From the NCBI GenBank assembly GCA_964588995.1, contig CAZPQM010000002.1:62001-126000 (forward strand): a DNA stretch of 64,000 nt, read 5' to 3'. Source of the stretch: CAZPQM01 sp964588995. GTDB taxonomy: Bacteria > Pseudomonadota > Alphaproteobacteria > Rickettsiales > UBA8987. Each line of letters opens with the position of its first letter. Positions within the stretch are counted from its first letter, which is position 1. The notes under the pieces are model-generated. The model searched no databases, was not told where the DNA came from, and saw only the letters and a program-made list of their open reading frames with translations. The translations under genes were made by a program, and so were the position numbers. Of the stretch, positions 1-8,366 are shown piece after piece.

Positions 1-492
1 GGGCAGGAGCCTTATTCCATTGCTATGACAATAAAGGAAAACCCGGCTCTTTTCGGCAGCTTTAGTACGGTTGAAATTATCGGCACTGACATCGATACGA
101 CCGCACTCCATAAAGCGGAGCAGGGGCAATACACCCAATTCGAAGTGCAGCGGGGATTACCGATTCAGCTATTAATGAAATATTTTACGCAGTTGGAGAG
201 CTACGGTGATGTATGGCAGCTGAAGGACGATATCAAAAAGATGGTTGGCTTCAAGCAGCTGAATCTGCTTGAGAGCTATATGTCGCTCGGCAGGTTTGAT
301 ATCATTTTTTGTCGTAATGTACTGATTTATTTCCGGCAGGAAACCAAGAGTGATGTCCTCAACCGCCTTTCAGGACAACTTCAACCTTATGGTTTCCTAA
401 TGCTCGGCTCGTCGGAAAATACCATGGGCCTGACTGACCGTTATGAGAAATTCAATCAGATCAATGGGCTGTTGAATTTAAAAGCGGCTTAA
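1..492 (+). CDS. cheR: CheR-type chemotaxis protein methyltransferase, C-terminal part (5' end outside window)
   Basis: This is the C-terminal portion of a SAM-dependent glutamate methyltransferase that methylates chemoreceptors. The frame is open from base 1 and begins in the CheR SAM-binding motif GQEPYSIAM, so the N-terminal helical domain and the start lie upstream. About 163 codons are visible. The acidic motif IIGTDID, expected to contact SAM, follows at about fragment residue 26, and the conserved FDIIFCRNVLIYF block at about 99-111. The end (GFLMLGSSENT) is also typical of the family. Its TAA stop overlaps the stop of the convergent monooxygenase gene. A soluble chemoreceptor at 25.5 kb could be a client, but no other chemotaxis gene is next to it here. 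The family call is firm; the receptor partner is not known. Confidence 0.93.
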   Translation, partial: GQEPYSIAMTIKENPALFGSFSTVEIIGTDIDTTALHKAEQGQYTQFEVQRGLPIQLLMKYFTQLESYGDVWQLKDDIKKMVGFKQLNLLESYMSLGRFDIIFCRNVLIYFRQETKSDVLNRLSGQLQPYGFLMLGSSENTMGLTDRYEKFNQINGLLNLKAA

Positions 493-1706
493 ACCAGCTC
501 GCCTTGCAATAAGGTAGCTGTATCATATTTGCCCATCGCATGCTTCATGAAAAATTGCTTAACATCCGGAAGGTTTTCCACAGCACGTAAGCCAAGCCTG
601 CGGGAGAGGGCGAGCGGCATGGCATTATTAGAGAATAAGCGGTTCAGTACATCCGTTACCGCGATCATGCTGTAATTATCACGCTTGCGCTTACGTTCAT
701 ACGTCTGCAATAGTTGCGCGCTACCGACATCGAGGCCAAGCCGTTTATGCTCGACAACGAGCTCCGTTAACGTCGCAATATCGCGCATACTGAGGTTAAA
801 CCCTTGCCCGGCAATCGGGTGGATGCCGTGAGCGGCATCACCAATCAACACCGCTCTTTCCTGATAATAACGTGTGGTGAAACTCAGGGTAAGCGGGTAG
901 CTGAAGCGTTCACCAACGAGGGATAAGCCGCCGAGAAAGTTACCGAAGCGCTCTTCGATTGCCGATATAAACGCCTGATCGTTTGCATCACTATAATGCG
1001 CTGCCTCGTCACGTTTTTCCGTCCAGACGAGCGAGGAGTGATGCGGATTCTGCATAGGTAGAATGGCAAATGGGCCGCTCGGCAAAAATCGCTCCACCGC
1101 AAGCCCATCATGCGGCTGCTCATGCTCTACGGTACACACAATCGCTGTTTGCTTATAGTCCCAGGTGATCGGTTTGATGCCAAGAATGTCGCGAGTGGCG
1201 GAGCGCTTGCCATCGGCGACGATGACTAGCCCGGCTGATAGCTCCCTGCCGGATTCCGTGGAAAGCTGTGCGCGCTCAATATCCAACTCGGTGATCGTTT
1301 CAGGGGCCAGCAATACTACCGTCTCGAGCGCCGCTATCCGGTCGAGCAGCGCCCCACGAATATGGCGGTTTTCGAGGATATAACCCATTGCATCGGGCCC
1401 GACGTCGCGGTGATCGTAATGCAGCCAGAGCGGGGAGTCCTGATCGACGATGCGAATGTCATTGATCGGCCCGGCCTGCGGTTCCATTTTTTCCCAGACG
1501 CCGATCGCGCGTAATAACTGTTTAGATGCATGGGCGATCGCGCTGACCCGGCCATCAAAGGCTTGTTTTCGGTAATGCTCGGGGTTCTGGCGCTCGATAA
1601 TCGTTGTGGTGATGCCATGCGTACCGAGGGCAACAGCCATCGTCAGCCCAGCCAGCCCGCCACCTATAATCATCACATCAGTTGAAGTTGTGTTATCTTT
1701 ATTCAT
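489..1706 (-). CDS. UbiH/COQ6-family FAD-dependent monooxygenase (ubiquinone ring hydroxylase)
   Basis: A 405-residue flavoprotein of the UbiH/UbiF/VisC/COQ6 family, which hydroxylates the aromatic ring during ubiquinone synthesis using O2 and NAD(P)H. The N-terminal Rossmann motif IIGGGLAGL lies at residues 13-21, and the second FAD motif, GDAAHGIHPIAGQGFNL, is near residue 288. I chose the ATG at 1706 because the FAD fold starts just after it. The frame stays open further upstream, but that part lies inside the preceding gene. The start codon shares one base with the stop of the upstream permease gene (TGATG), so the two are probably co-transcribed. The ring position (C5, C6 or C1) cannot be told from sequence alone. 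A Coq7 gene at 15.2 kb supports aerobic ubiquinone synthesis. Confidence 0.9.
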   Translation of the reverse strand: MNKDNTTSTDVMIIGGGLAGLTMAVALGTHGITTTIIERQNPEHYRKQAFDGRVSAIAHASKQLLRAIGVWEKMEPQAGPINDIRIVDQDSPLWLHYDHRDVGPDAMGYILENRHIRGALLDRIAALETVVLLAPETITELDIERAQLSTESGRELSAGLVIVADGKRSATRDILGIKPITWDYKQTAIVCTVEHEQPHDGLAVERFLPSGPFAILPMQNPHHSSLVWTEKRDEAAHYSDANDQAFISAIEERFGNFLGGLSLVGERFSYPLTLSFTTRYYQERAVLIGDAAHGIHPIAGQGFNLSMRDIATLTELVVEHKRLGLDVGSAQLLQTYERKRKRDNYSMIAVTDVLNRLFSNNAMPLALSRRLGLRAVENLPDVKQFFMKHAMGKYDTATLLQGELV

Positions 1707-2728
1707 CACGTTGCCTTTCTGGGGTCGAGCGCATCGCGTGTCGCTTCCCCTATGAATACCAGTAAGCTGAGTATCACCGCAATGACGATAAAGCCCGTCA
1801 GGCCCAACCACGGTGCCTGCAGGTTGGCTTTGCCCTGCGCGAGTAATTCACCGAGCGAGGGGCTGCCGGGGGGCAGGCCGAAGCCGAGGAAATCAATGGA
1901 GGTCAGGGTTGTAATCGCGCCGTTGAGAATAAAGGGCATAAAGGTAACGGTGACGACAAGGCTGTTGGGCAGCACATGCCGAAACAGAATAAGTCGCTCA
2001 CGGACACCAAGCGCACGGGCCGCTTTCACATAATCCATATTACGGGTCTTGAGGCATTCGGCACGCACCCCATCTACTAAAGACATCCACGAGAAGAGAA
2101 GCATAATCAATAAGATCCACCAGAAAGTTGGCGTAACGATCGAAGCAAGGATGATGAGCAGGAACAATGTTGGCAGGCTACTCCAGATTTCGATAAAGCG
2201 TTGCAGCCCTAAATCGACCCAGCCGCCGAGATAGCCCTGCAAGGCCCCGGCAATCACGCCGATGATGGAGGAAAGAATCGTGAGCGCAAGGCCGAACAGG
2301 ACGGAAATGCGAAAGCCATAGATCACCCGGGCGAGTACGTCGCGCCCCTGATCGTCCGTTCCAAGCCAGTTTTCCTCATCCGGCGGAGAGGGGGCGGGTG
2401 TGGGCAAATCGTAATTTACCGTCTGGTAGGAATAGGGAATCGGCGGCCAGAGCGTCCAGCCATCCTCCTGAATTAACGACTGAATATAGGGGTCGCGGTA
2501 ATCTGTCTCGGTTTCAAAATCCCCGCCGAAGGTGGTTTCCGGATAGGAAAACAGAACGGGAAAATAAAGCTCATCCTGATAAGAGATGAGCAATGGCTTA
2601 TCATTTGCGACCAGTTCGGCGAAGAGTGTGAGGACGAAAAGCACCATAAAAATCAGGAAGCTGTAATAGCCGCGTTTATTGGCTTTAAACCGGTTCAAGC
2701 GTGCCTGATTAATGTCAGAGAGTTGCAT
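1706..2728 (-). CDS. yejE: YejE-type ABC transporter permease (microcin C/oligopeptide)
   Basis: A 340-residue inner-membrane permease of the peptide/nickel (DppC/OppC) group. It has one N-terminal membrane helix (residues 22-42), then the long periplasmic insert typical of YejE (about residues 50-120, including YFPVLFSYPETTFGGD), then the permease domain. The segment NWLGTDDQGRDVLARVIYG and the EAA-like loop YVKAARALGVRERLILFRH are diagnostic. In most genomes yejE sits in a yejABEF operon, but here no partner gene is adjacent and the gene upstream is divergent. It must find partners elsewhere or be an orphan. The start has no Shine-Dalgarno sequence; a promoter just upstream suggests a leaderless message. 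The downstream monooxygenase gene overlaps by one base. Confidence 0.88.
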   Translation of the reverse strand: MQLSDINQARLNRFKANKRGYYSFLIFMVLFVLTLFAELVANDKPLLISYQDELYFPVLFSYPETTFGGDFETETDYRDPYIQSLIQEDGWTLWPPIPYSYQTVNYDLPTPAPSPPDEENWLGTDDQGRDVLARVIYGFRISVLFGLALTILSSIIGVIAGALQGYLGGWVDLGLQRFIEIWSSLPTLFLLIILASIVTPTFWWILLIMLLFSWMSLVDGVRAECLKTRNMDYVKAARALGVRERLILFRHVLPNSLVVTVTFMPFILNGAITTLTSIDFLGFGLPPGSPSLGELLAQGKANLQAPWLGLTGFIVIAVILSLLVFIGEATRDALDPRKAT

Positions 2729-2735
2729 AGACGGG

Positions 2736-2763
2736 AGTATAGCGCAATTCTGCTTCTTTTCAA
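2736..2763 (-). promoter_or_regulatory. Candidate sigma-70 promoter giving a leaderless yejE transcript
   Basis: On the minus strand, TTGAAA (2763-2758), a 16 nt spacer and TATACT (2741-2736) are followed by only 7 nt before the ATG at 2728. Transcription would begin at or next to the start codon. No ribosome-binding sequence is present. This is inferred from hexamer match and spacing only. Confidence 0.5.
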
Positions 2764-2867
2764 TTTTTCACGCATAAAAAATACAACCTTAGAAAAGCTA
2801 TGATAAATCAAGAAGTAACGATTGGTTAACGAAAAGTTAACAAAGGCGTTAAATACGCAGAAAGCCA

Positions 2868-2896
2868 ATGACTTTCGGGTCAAAATTTGGTACAAT
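2868..2896 (+). promoter_or_regulatory. Candidate promoter for the small gene at 2906
   Basis: ATGACT (2868-2873), a 17 nt spacer and TACAAT (2891-2896) end 9 nt before the ATG at 2906. The -35 is a partial match and the -10 is good. The geometry predicts a start within a few bases of the initiation codon. Confidence 0.35.
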
Positions 2897-2905
2897 ACAT
2901 ATATT

Positions 2906-3172
2906 ATGGGAAGTTTAGCTATTTCATGGACCACTAACAGCGCCGGGTACAAATGCGACCTACAAGTGCTTTATGCATGGGTAAATAATCCCCAGAAACG
3001 CTGGCTAAACGAACAAACCGGTTTTTTTGGTAATGCCGGTAATGAAATTCTTGCAGGCTCAGATGGTATTCAAGTCTCCGATCCAAGCGCTGGAGGCGGC
3101 GGAGGCAGTCCTATAGATCATCAATCTGTGAACCAAGCAGCGCGTATCGCTCAGGCAGCGATGCAGCGCTAA
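2906..3172 (+). CDS. Small protein of unknown function
   Basis: An 88-residue product I do not recognise. It begins MGSLAISWTTNSAG, carries a single Cys, a five-glycine run near residue 66 and an Ala/Gln-rich end (VNQAARIAQAAMQR). There is no convincing signal peptide or membrane helix. The frame is also open upstream from an ATG at 2822, but the -10-like TACAAT at 2891 and the poor composition of the extra residues favour 2906. It is divergent from yejE and convergent with the bacterioferritin gene. Without homologues it could be a lineage-specific small protein or a chance frame. Confidence 0.4.
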   Translation: MGSLAISWTTNSAGYKCDLQVLYAWVNNPQKRWLNEQTGFFGNAGNEILAGSDGIQVSDPSAGGGGGSPIDHQSVNQAARIAQAAMQR

Positions 3173-3181
3173 CGATGCAAG

Positions 3182-3646
3182 TTACACCTGCGATTGCAGG
3201 TAGTTCTGCTCACCCAGATCCCGAATCAGCCCCAATTGCTGTTCCAGCCACAGATAGTGCGACTCCTCTGAAATAAGAATCTGCTGTAGTAAATCTTCCG
3301 TCCCCTTATCGTTGACCGTATCGCTATGGGCGAGGGCGGCACGCAAATCTTCAATGGCTCCTTTTTCCATTTCAAAATCAGCCTCTAACATTTCGCGTAC
3401 TGTTTCACCAATATGTAACTTACCTAAATCCTGAAAATTCGGTAATCCACCTAGAAACAAAATGCGTTGTGCTATTTCATCGGCATGCTTCATCTCATCA
3501 ATGGATTCTTCATATTCCTTATCACCCAGTGTGTGATATCCCCGATGTTTTAACATTTTTGCATGCAAGAAATATTGGTTAATCGAGGTGAGCTCATTTT
3601 TGAGAATGGTATTGAGATGGCTGATCATCTTCTTATCGTTTAACAT
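3182..3646 (-). CDS. bfr: Bacterioferritin
   Basis: A 154-residue haem-containing ferritin that oxidises and stores iron in a 24-subunit cytoplasmic shell. Counting from the start, the ferroxidase ligands of the Escherichia coli protein fall at the same positions: Glu18, Glu51 and His54, plus a C-terminal Glu-Glu-x-His (SEESH). The haem-ligating Met52 is present in SIDEMKHAD. It is therefore the catalytic type and not the inactive paralogue. The ATG at 3646 has an AAGGATA ribosome-binding sequence upstream. The end, QNYLQSQV, matches the family end. Its neighbour on one side is an unknown small gene and on the other an ArsR regulator, but nothing here links that regulator to iron. Confidence 0.95.
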   Translation of the reverse strand: MLNDKKMISHLNTILKNELTSINQYFLHAKMLKHRGYHTLGDKEYEESIDEMKHADEIAQRILFLGGLPNFQDLGKLHIGETVREMLEADFEMEKGAIEDLRAALAHSDTVNDKGTEDLLQQILISEESHYLWLEQQLGLIRDLGEQNYLQSQV

Positions 3647-3760
3647 GCGCTATCCTTTTCTGTAGAACGATGATGTTAGCATCTGCTCCAGAGTCAATCA
3701 AGCGAAAAGGGTGAGAATAAGTATTAATTACAATTGTTTATGTGATTGGCTCTTGACGCA

Positions 3761-3789
3761 TTGACGGATAAGACCGGGAGGGCTATGAC
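3761..3789 (+). promoter_or_regulatory. Candidate promoter giving a leaderless arsR-type transcript
   Basis: TTGACG (3761-3766), a 17 nt spacer and TATGAC (3784-3789) end 7 nt before the ATG at 3797. The purine-rich GGGAGGG lies too far upstream to serve as a ribosome-binding site and is inside the promoter spacer. Confidence 0.45.
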
Positions 3790-3796
3790 ATAATAT

Positions 3797-4108
3797 ATGG
3801 CGTTACGACAGGGGAAAGAGCTGGACAGGGTGTTTCACGCGTTGGCGAACAGCGCGCGACGTAAGATTATCGCCCGGCTTTCGGAAGAAAGTGCGACCAT
3901 TTCCGAACTCGCGGAGCCGTTTGATATGTCGCTAGCTGCAATTTCCAAGAACATCAAAGTGCTGGAAAAGGCCGGTTTTATTATTAAAAAGCGCGAGGGT
4001 ACGACCTATCGTTGTTATCTGAATTATGCACCGGTTCGCTCTGCTGCCGCACTGATCCAATATCTCGAGCAACGCCAGTTGGAAGAAGAAGAGTTGGTGG
4101 TGGCTTAG
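3797..4108 (+). CDS. ArsR-family winged-helix transcriptional regulator
   Basis: A 103-residue DNA-binding protein. The N-terminal block RVFHALANSARRKIIARL and the recognition helix region MSLAAISKNIKVLEKAGFI (about residues 47-65) are characteristic of the metalloregulator-like ArsR group. The wing follows (IIKKREGTTYRCYL). No Cys occurs in the usual metal-sensing helix, so it may not sense metal. The subgroup with an acidic C-terminal helix (LEQRQLEEEEL) often acts without metal. No gene is co-transcribed, so the target is unknown. The gene appears to have its own promoter, with the -10 box only 7 nt before the ATG. Confidence 0.85.
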   Translation: MALRQGKELDRVFHALANSARRKIIARLSEESATISELAEPFDMSLAAISKNIKVLEKAGFIIKKREGTTYRCYLNYAPVRSAAALIQYLEQRQLEEEELVVA

Positions 4109-4203
4109 CAATCCCGGTCATTCTCTTGCCAGAACAGGCGTGCTATTGAAATTCTAAGATTACCGGCTATAGTAGCGCGACAAACTCAACAAAGGAAGCC
4201 GCT

Positions 4204-5427
4204 ATGTCCATTATCGCCGATCGCTTATCCCGCATTAAACCCTCTCCAACGATAGCGGTAACTACCAAGGCAAAAGAGCTTAAAGTGGCGGGTAAGGATG
4301 TGATCGGTCTTGGCGCCGGTGAGCCGGATTTTGATACGCCGGAATTTGTGAAGGATGCTGCCAAGCAAGCCATGGATGATGGCAAAACAAAATACACCGC
4401 CGTAGATGGCACGCCTGAGCTGAAAGCAGCGATTATTGCTAAATTCAAGCGTGATAATAATCTGGAATACGCACCATCTCAAATCACCGTTGGAACTGGT
4501 GGTAAGCAGGTGCTGTATAATGCGCTGATGGCGACGGTAAACCCGGGTGATGAGGTGATTATCCCCGCGCCATACTGGGTGAGCTATCCGGATATGGTTC
4601 TGCTGGCTGAAGGCGAGCCCGTAATTGTGGAATGCAAAGCAGAGCATAATTTTAAGCTGGAGCCGGAAAACCTCAAAGCGGCGATTACCGATAAAACCAA
4701 GTGGATTATATTGAACAGCCCGAGCAACCCGACCGGGGCGGGGTATACCCATGAGGAATTCAAAGCGTTGACCGATGTGCTGGTGGAGTATCCGGATATT
4801 TATATCATGAGTGATGATATGTATGAGCATATCGTCTACGATGGCTTCCAGTTTGCAACGCCTGCCAGCGTGGAGCCGAAGCTTTACGATCGCACACTAA
4901 CGGTCAATGGCGTTTCCAAAGCCTATGCAATGACGGGCTGGCGGATCGGTTATGCCGGTGGGCCGGAGGCAATTATTAAGGCGATGGCAAAAATCCAGTC
5001 GCAATCGACTTCGAACCCATCTTCCATTTCGCAGGAAGCCGCCACCGAAGCTTTAAATGGTGACCAAAGCTTTCTGACGGAGCGCAATGATGCGTTCAAG
5101 CGCCGACGGGATTTCGTGGTCGAGCGACTAAACGCGTTGGATGGCATCAGCTGTAACATGCCTGAAGGGGCATTTTATGTGTTCCCGGAATGCAAAGGGC
5201 TGATTGGCCGGACGACGCCGGAGGGCAAAACGCTTGAAAACGATCAGGATGTCTGCGCCTATTTCCTTGAAGAAGCGCTGGTGGCGGTCGTGCAGGGCAG
5301 TGCGTTTGGCGCGGAAGGATTCTTCCGCATTTCCTATGCAACGTCCGATGAGAATTTAGAGAAGGCGCTTGATCGGATTGAAGCAGCGATTGGCAAGTTG
5401 CAGGGTAAGGGGCGTCAGGCGGCTTAA
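4204..5427 (+). CDS. aspC: Aspartate aminotransferase, class I, 1-beta type
   Basis: A 407-residue PLP enzyme that interconverts aspartate and oxaloacetate with glutamate/2-oxoglutarate. The PLP-binding lysine is Lys239 in VNGVSKAYAMTGWRIGY. The block LNSPSNPTGAGYTHEE (170-185) and the C-terminal FRISYAT arginine also match the family. The N-terminus (LSRIKPSPTIAVTTKAKEL) is that of the alphaproteobacterial/thermophile 1-beta enzymes, some of which also accept prephenate. An AAAGGAAG ribosome-binding sequence precedes the ATG at 4204. The gene is monocistronic and ends against a palindromic repeat. Confidence 0.94.
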   Translation: MSIIADRLSRIKPSPTIAVTTKAKELKVAGKDVIGLGAGEPDFDTPEFVKDAAKQAMDDGKTKYTAVDGTPELKAAIIAKFKRDNNLEYAPSQITVGTGGKQVLYNALMATVNPGDEVIIPAPYWVSYPDMVLLAEGEPVIVECKAEHNFKLEPENLKAAITDKTKWIILNSPSNPTGAGYTHEEFKALTDVLVEYPDIYIMSDDMYEHIVYDGFQFATPASVEPKLYDRTLTVNGVSKAYAMTGWRIGYAGGPEAIIKAMAKIQSQSTSNPSSISQEAATEALNGDQSFLTERNDAFKRRRDFVVERLNALDGISCNMPEGAFYVFPECKGLIGRTTPEGKTLENDQDVCAYFLEEALVAVVQGSAFGAEGFFRISYATSDENLEKALDRIEAAIGKLQGKGRQAA

Positions 5428-5434
5428 TAGAGCT

Positions 5435-5518
5435 CGTCATTGCGAGGAGTGAAACGACGAAGCAATCTGGCGCAACCTCTGACCGCATGAGATTGTTTCG
5501 CTGGCGCTCGCAATGACG
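5435..5518. repeat. Dispersed palindromic intergenic repeat, copy 1
   Basis: The element is bounded by perfect 12 bp inverted ends, CGTCATTGCGAG and CTCGCAATGACG. The left half reads on through GAGTGAAACGACGAAGCAATCT. Related copies lie at 18065-18150 and 32410-32502. It sits between two convergent genes, where a hairpin could act in both directions as a transcript end, though there is no T tract. Confidence 0.8.
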
Positions 5519-5526
5519 TCGATTAA

Positions 5527-7005
5527 TTACGCCATCGCCTCAAGCAGCTTTGCCAGCGCGCCGTATTTCTGCTGGCCGGACTTGCGGCCATCATAAATGA
5601 TGCGGTCCTCATAGCCGGAAATCCACAGTGCTTCGGGGTTGCGCTTGGCGATGATCAAATCACCTTGGCGCGACGTATCTGGCGTGCGGTGCAGCTTCAA
5701 CACCACGATGCCATCGCCAAGGATGGACTGAAATGCTTGCGCTACCGCATGATCTTCAATCCCAAACGCTGTCGGGTCAAAGCCATCAATCACACTGACC
5801 ACTTCCATTTTGCCGTCTTCGGTGGACATCGCGTAACGCGATTTTTCTATGCCGGAGAGGCCCTTTTGCGAGTCTTTATGAATTTTCCATGCGGTTTCAA
5901 CCGGCACGGCGAAGGTTTTGTAGCCTTCAATCTCACGGCACTGGAAATAATAGTGATTATTTACGCCAATGCGCTTCAACTCGACCTGCAGCCTGCGGAG
6001 CGCCTCGGCGGAATCGTTTACTGAGTCAATGATAGGCGTTTGGTTTTCAAGCGTGACAAAAGGCCGTGACCGTAAGCCCCGGATAGCTTTTTCGGTTAGC
6101 GGCAGTCGTTCAAAATGTCCGGTCTCTTTTGGGATATAGTTGCCGTTCTCATCCAGCTTGAGCAACTCGTCTGCATGGGTAAAATGCGTCATGAAGGCGA
6201 GGTTCACTTCCGGGTGAATCTCATGGAACAGGTCAATCATCTCAAGAAAATTCGCATCAAATCGTTCCGGGAAAAAGGCGAGCTCTTTCGTACCGATACG
6301 GATCGTGCGCACCCCGGCATCGGCAAGCCCATCGAGGTAGAGGAATAGGTTCGTATTCGAGAGCACCATTGGGTCCCCGCCCGAAAGCAGGGCCTCGCGG
6401 ATAGGGAACATCTCTTCCCCGTTTTCAAGGTAGGATTTGTCATTGCCGTAATCACCCACTTTGCGGTTATGCTCGCGGATATAGTTGGCGATCTGGCTGA
6501 TCGAGGCGATGTCTTTTTCCGTTTTGGAGGTCAGGAAGTCCGAGCGGTAGCAATAACGGCACCAGGACGAGCAGACACGCACAACATAAAGCAGCACGAG
6601 TTCATATTTATGTAAGAGGCCAGGTACGGGGGAGTATTTCAGCTGGTTGGACGGGTCTTTTTCTCCGGATAAATCGTCCATCTCTTCCGGCCTCGCTTTG
6701 ATTAGGTTCGCGATGGCCGTACTCTTCATGGCGAGTTCCATATAGTAGCTGGTCGCACGGGGAGGCAAGCGATCCGAAACACCGGCCTGCTTGATTTCCG
6801 CAATCTCCTGATCGGAATACAGTTTAGCGCCACCGCGAGCGACATAGCGTTCATAGCCCGCAATGTCATGCGCGATATAGCGGTTAAAGCGGCTTTCTTT
6901 AATTCGCTTTGCCGCATTGGATAAGACTTTTTTATCCCGCTTATTGCGGACTTTCGCTTTCACGGGTTGTACCCGGGTTTCGGTGCGTTCAAGCAGTTCT
7001 GTCAT
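5527..7005 (-). CDS. KamA-family radical SAM aminomutase, substrate uncertain
   Basis: A 492-residue radical SAM enzyme of the lysine 2,3-aminomutase family, which moves an amino group between C2 and C3 of an amino acid using SAM, a [4Fe-4S] cluster and PLP. The cluster motif is Cys145-x3-Cys149-x2-Cys152 (CSSWCRYC), and Lys399 in STEDGKMEVV is the likely PLP lysine. From memory of the Clostridium enzyme, Asp293, which binds the lysine side chain after YQC, aligns with Arg357 here (YFQCREIEG), and no Asp is obvious at the Asp330 site. Lysine specificity is therefore doubtful and an acidic substrate is possible. The start overlaps the upstream aminotransferase stop by 4 bp, so they form one operon. 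Confidence 0.85.
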   Translation of the reverse strand: MTELLERTETRVQPVKAKVRNKRDKKVLSNAAKRIKESRFNRYIAHDIAGYERYVARGGAKLYSDQEIAEIKQAGVSDRLPPRATSYYMELAMKSTAIANLIKARPEEMDDLSGEKDPSNQLKYSPVPGLLHKYELVLLYVVRVCSSWCRYCYRSDFLTSKTEKDIASISQIANYIREHNRKVGDYGNDKSYLENGEEMFPIREALLSGGDPMVLSNTNLFLYLDGLADAGVRTIRIGTKELAFFPERFDANFLEMIDLFHEIHPEVNLAFMTHFTHADELLKLDENGNYIPKETGHFERLPLTEKAIRGLRSRPFVTLENQTPIIDSVNDSAEALRRLQVELKRIGVNNHYYFQCREIEGYKTFAVPVETAWKIHKDSQKGLSGIEKSRYAMSTEDGKMEVVSVIDGFDPTAFGIEDHAVAQAFQSILGDGIVVLKLHRTPDTSRQGDLIIAKRNPEALWISGYEDRIIYDGRKSGQQKYGALAKLLEAMA

Positions 7006-8366
7006 GCCAGTACCTCACTAAGACTCTCACTCAGTTTTGTGATCAATTCATCCATGTGTTTTTCTTCAATGATAAAGGGCGGAGCAATCAGAATATGCGC
7101 GCCATTTTTACCATCGATCGTACCACCCATCGGATAAATCATCAGGCCACGCTCCATCGCTGTCTTTTTTATTTTAGTATGAATGGCCGACTCCTGCGGG
7201 AACGGATCTTTCGTTGCACGATCCTGTACCAGCTCTAGCCCAAGAAATAGCCCGCTGCCCCGTATGTCTCCGATATGCGGATGTGCGCCAAAAGCATCCA
7301 TCAATTTTTGCTTTAGTTTGTTTCCCTGCTCCTGAACGCGCGCGACCAGATTATCTCGCTCAATGATCTGTTGCACTTTCAGCGCGGCGGCGCAGGCCAC
7401 CGGGTGAGCGAGATAGGTATGGCCGTGCTGGAAAAAGCCGGAGCCGTTATAGATAGCATCAAAGATTTTATCCTGACAGAGTAGCGCGCCAATCGGTTGA
7501 TAGCCGCCGCCGAGCCCTTTGGCAACGGTGATCATATCCGGTACAATGTCATCCGTTTCACAGGCATAGTAGCTACCGGTGCGTCCCATACCGCACATTA
7601 CTTCATCCAGAATCAGCAAGACATCATATTGATCGCAAATCTCACGAATGCGCTTCAGATAGCCGTCAACGGCAGGAACGGCACCCATGGTAGCGCCGAC
7701 CACGGGTTCGCAAATGAAGGCGGCAATGTTGCTGGCTCCTTCATGCAGGATGGTCTCTTCCAGCCGATTCGCTACGCGCTGCCCGTATGCGTATTCCGTT
7801 TCATCCTCACGCTTGTCTCTGTACGGGTAGCAAGGCGGGATATGGATCATATCCACCAGCATCGGAGAAAATTGGGCGCGCCTCCAGCGGTTGCCACCGG
7901 CGGATAAGGCGCCGATCGTATTACCGTGGTAGCTTTGCCAGCGGGCTATAAATTTACTTTTCTCCGGTTTGCCGATCTCTACAAAATATTGCCGTGCCAG
8001 CTTGAGGGCCGATTCGACTGCTTCTGAACCTCCTGAAACAAAATAAACATGATTCAGACCTTCCGGCGCTAGCCGTGTTAAATGATCCGCTAGCTGTTCC
8101 GCCGGTTCATTGGTGAAGAAGCCTGTATGAGCAAAGGCGATCGAATCGACCTGCTGGTGAATAGCGTCGCGAACCTCATCATTACTATGTCCGAGACAGG
8201 AAACTGCTGCACCGCAACACGCGTCTAAGTAGTATTTGCCATTTTGGTCAATAATGTAGACACCTTCACCCTGAGTTGCAGTAGGGTAGTGGCTGTGTGT
8301 ATGGCGGTGGAAGACACGAGTATCAGGGCGATTGTTAACGGGAATAGAGGCAGCAACATTTGCCAT
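7002..8366 (-). CDS. Class III PLP-dependent aminotransferase
   Basis: A 454-residue omega-amino-acid type transaminase. The PLP lysine is about Lys283 in MITVAKGLGGGYQPIGA, preceded by the cofactor-binding Asp in LLILDEVMCGMGRTG (about residue 254) and the substrate-side block YFVSGGSEAVESALKLARQ. I place the start at the ATG at 8366, which has AAGGA 7 nt upstream, and not at the ATG 14 codons earlier. It is the first gene of a two-gene operon with the KamA-like aminomutase (4 bp overlap). Together they suggest that a beta-amino acid made by the mutase is deaminated or made by this enzyme, but the exact substrate is not readable. Confidence 0.87.
   Translation of the reverse strand: MANVAASIPVNNRPDTRVFHRHTHSHYPTATQGEGVYIIDQNGKYYLDACCGAAVSCLGHSNDEVRDAIHQQVDSIAFAHTGFFTNEPAEQLADHLTRLAPEGLNHVYFVSGGSEAVESALKLARQYFVEIGKPEKSKFIARWQSYHGNTIGALSAGGNRWRRAQFSPMLVDMIHIPPCYPYRDKREDETEYAYGQRVANRLEETILHEGASNIAAFICEPVVGATMGAVPAVDGYLKRIREICDQYDVLLILDEVMCGMGRTGSYYACETDDIVPDMITVAKGLGGGYQPIGALLCQDKIFDAIYNGSGFFQHGHTYLAHPVACAAALKVQQIIERDNLVARVQEQGNKLKQKLMDAFGAHPHIGDIRGSGLFLGLELVQDRATKDPFPQESAIHTKIKKTAMERGLMIYPMGGTIDGKNGAHILIAPPFIIEEKHMDELITKLSESLSEVLA

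Noticed and set aside
2695..2952. An open frame on the minus strand upstream of yejE
   Set aside because: It covers the AT-rich divergent promoter region, has no ribosome-binding site and shows no protein-like features.
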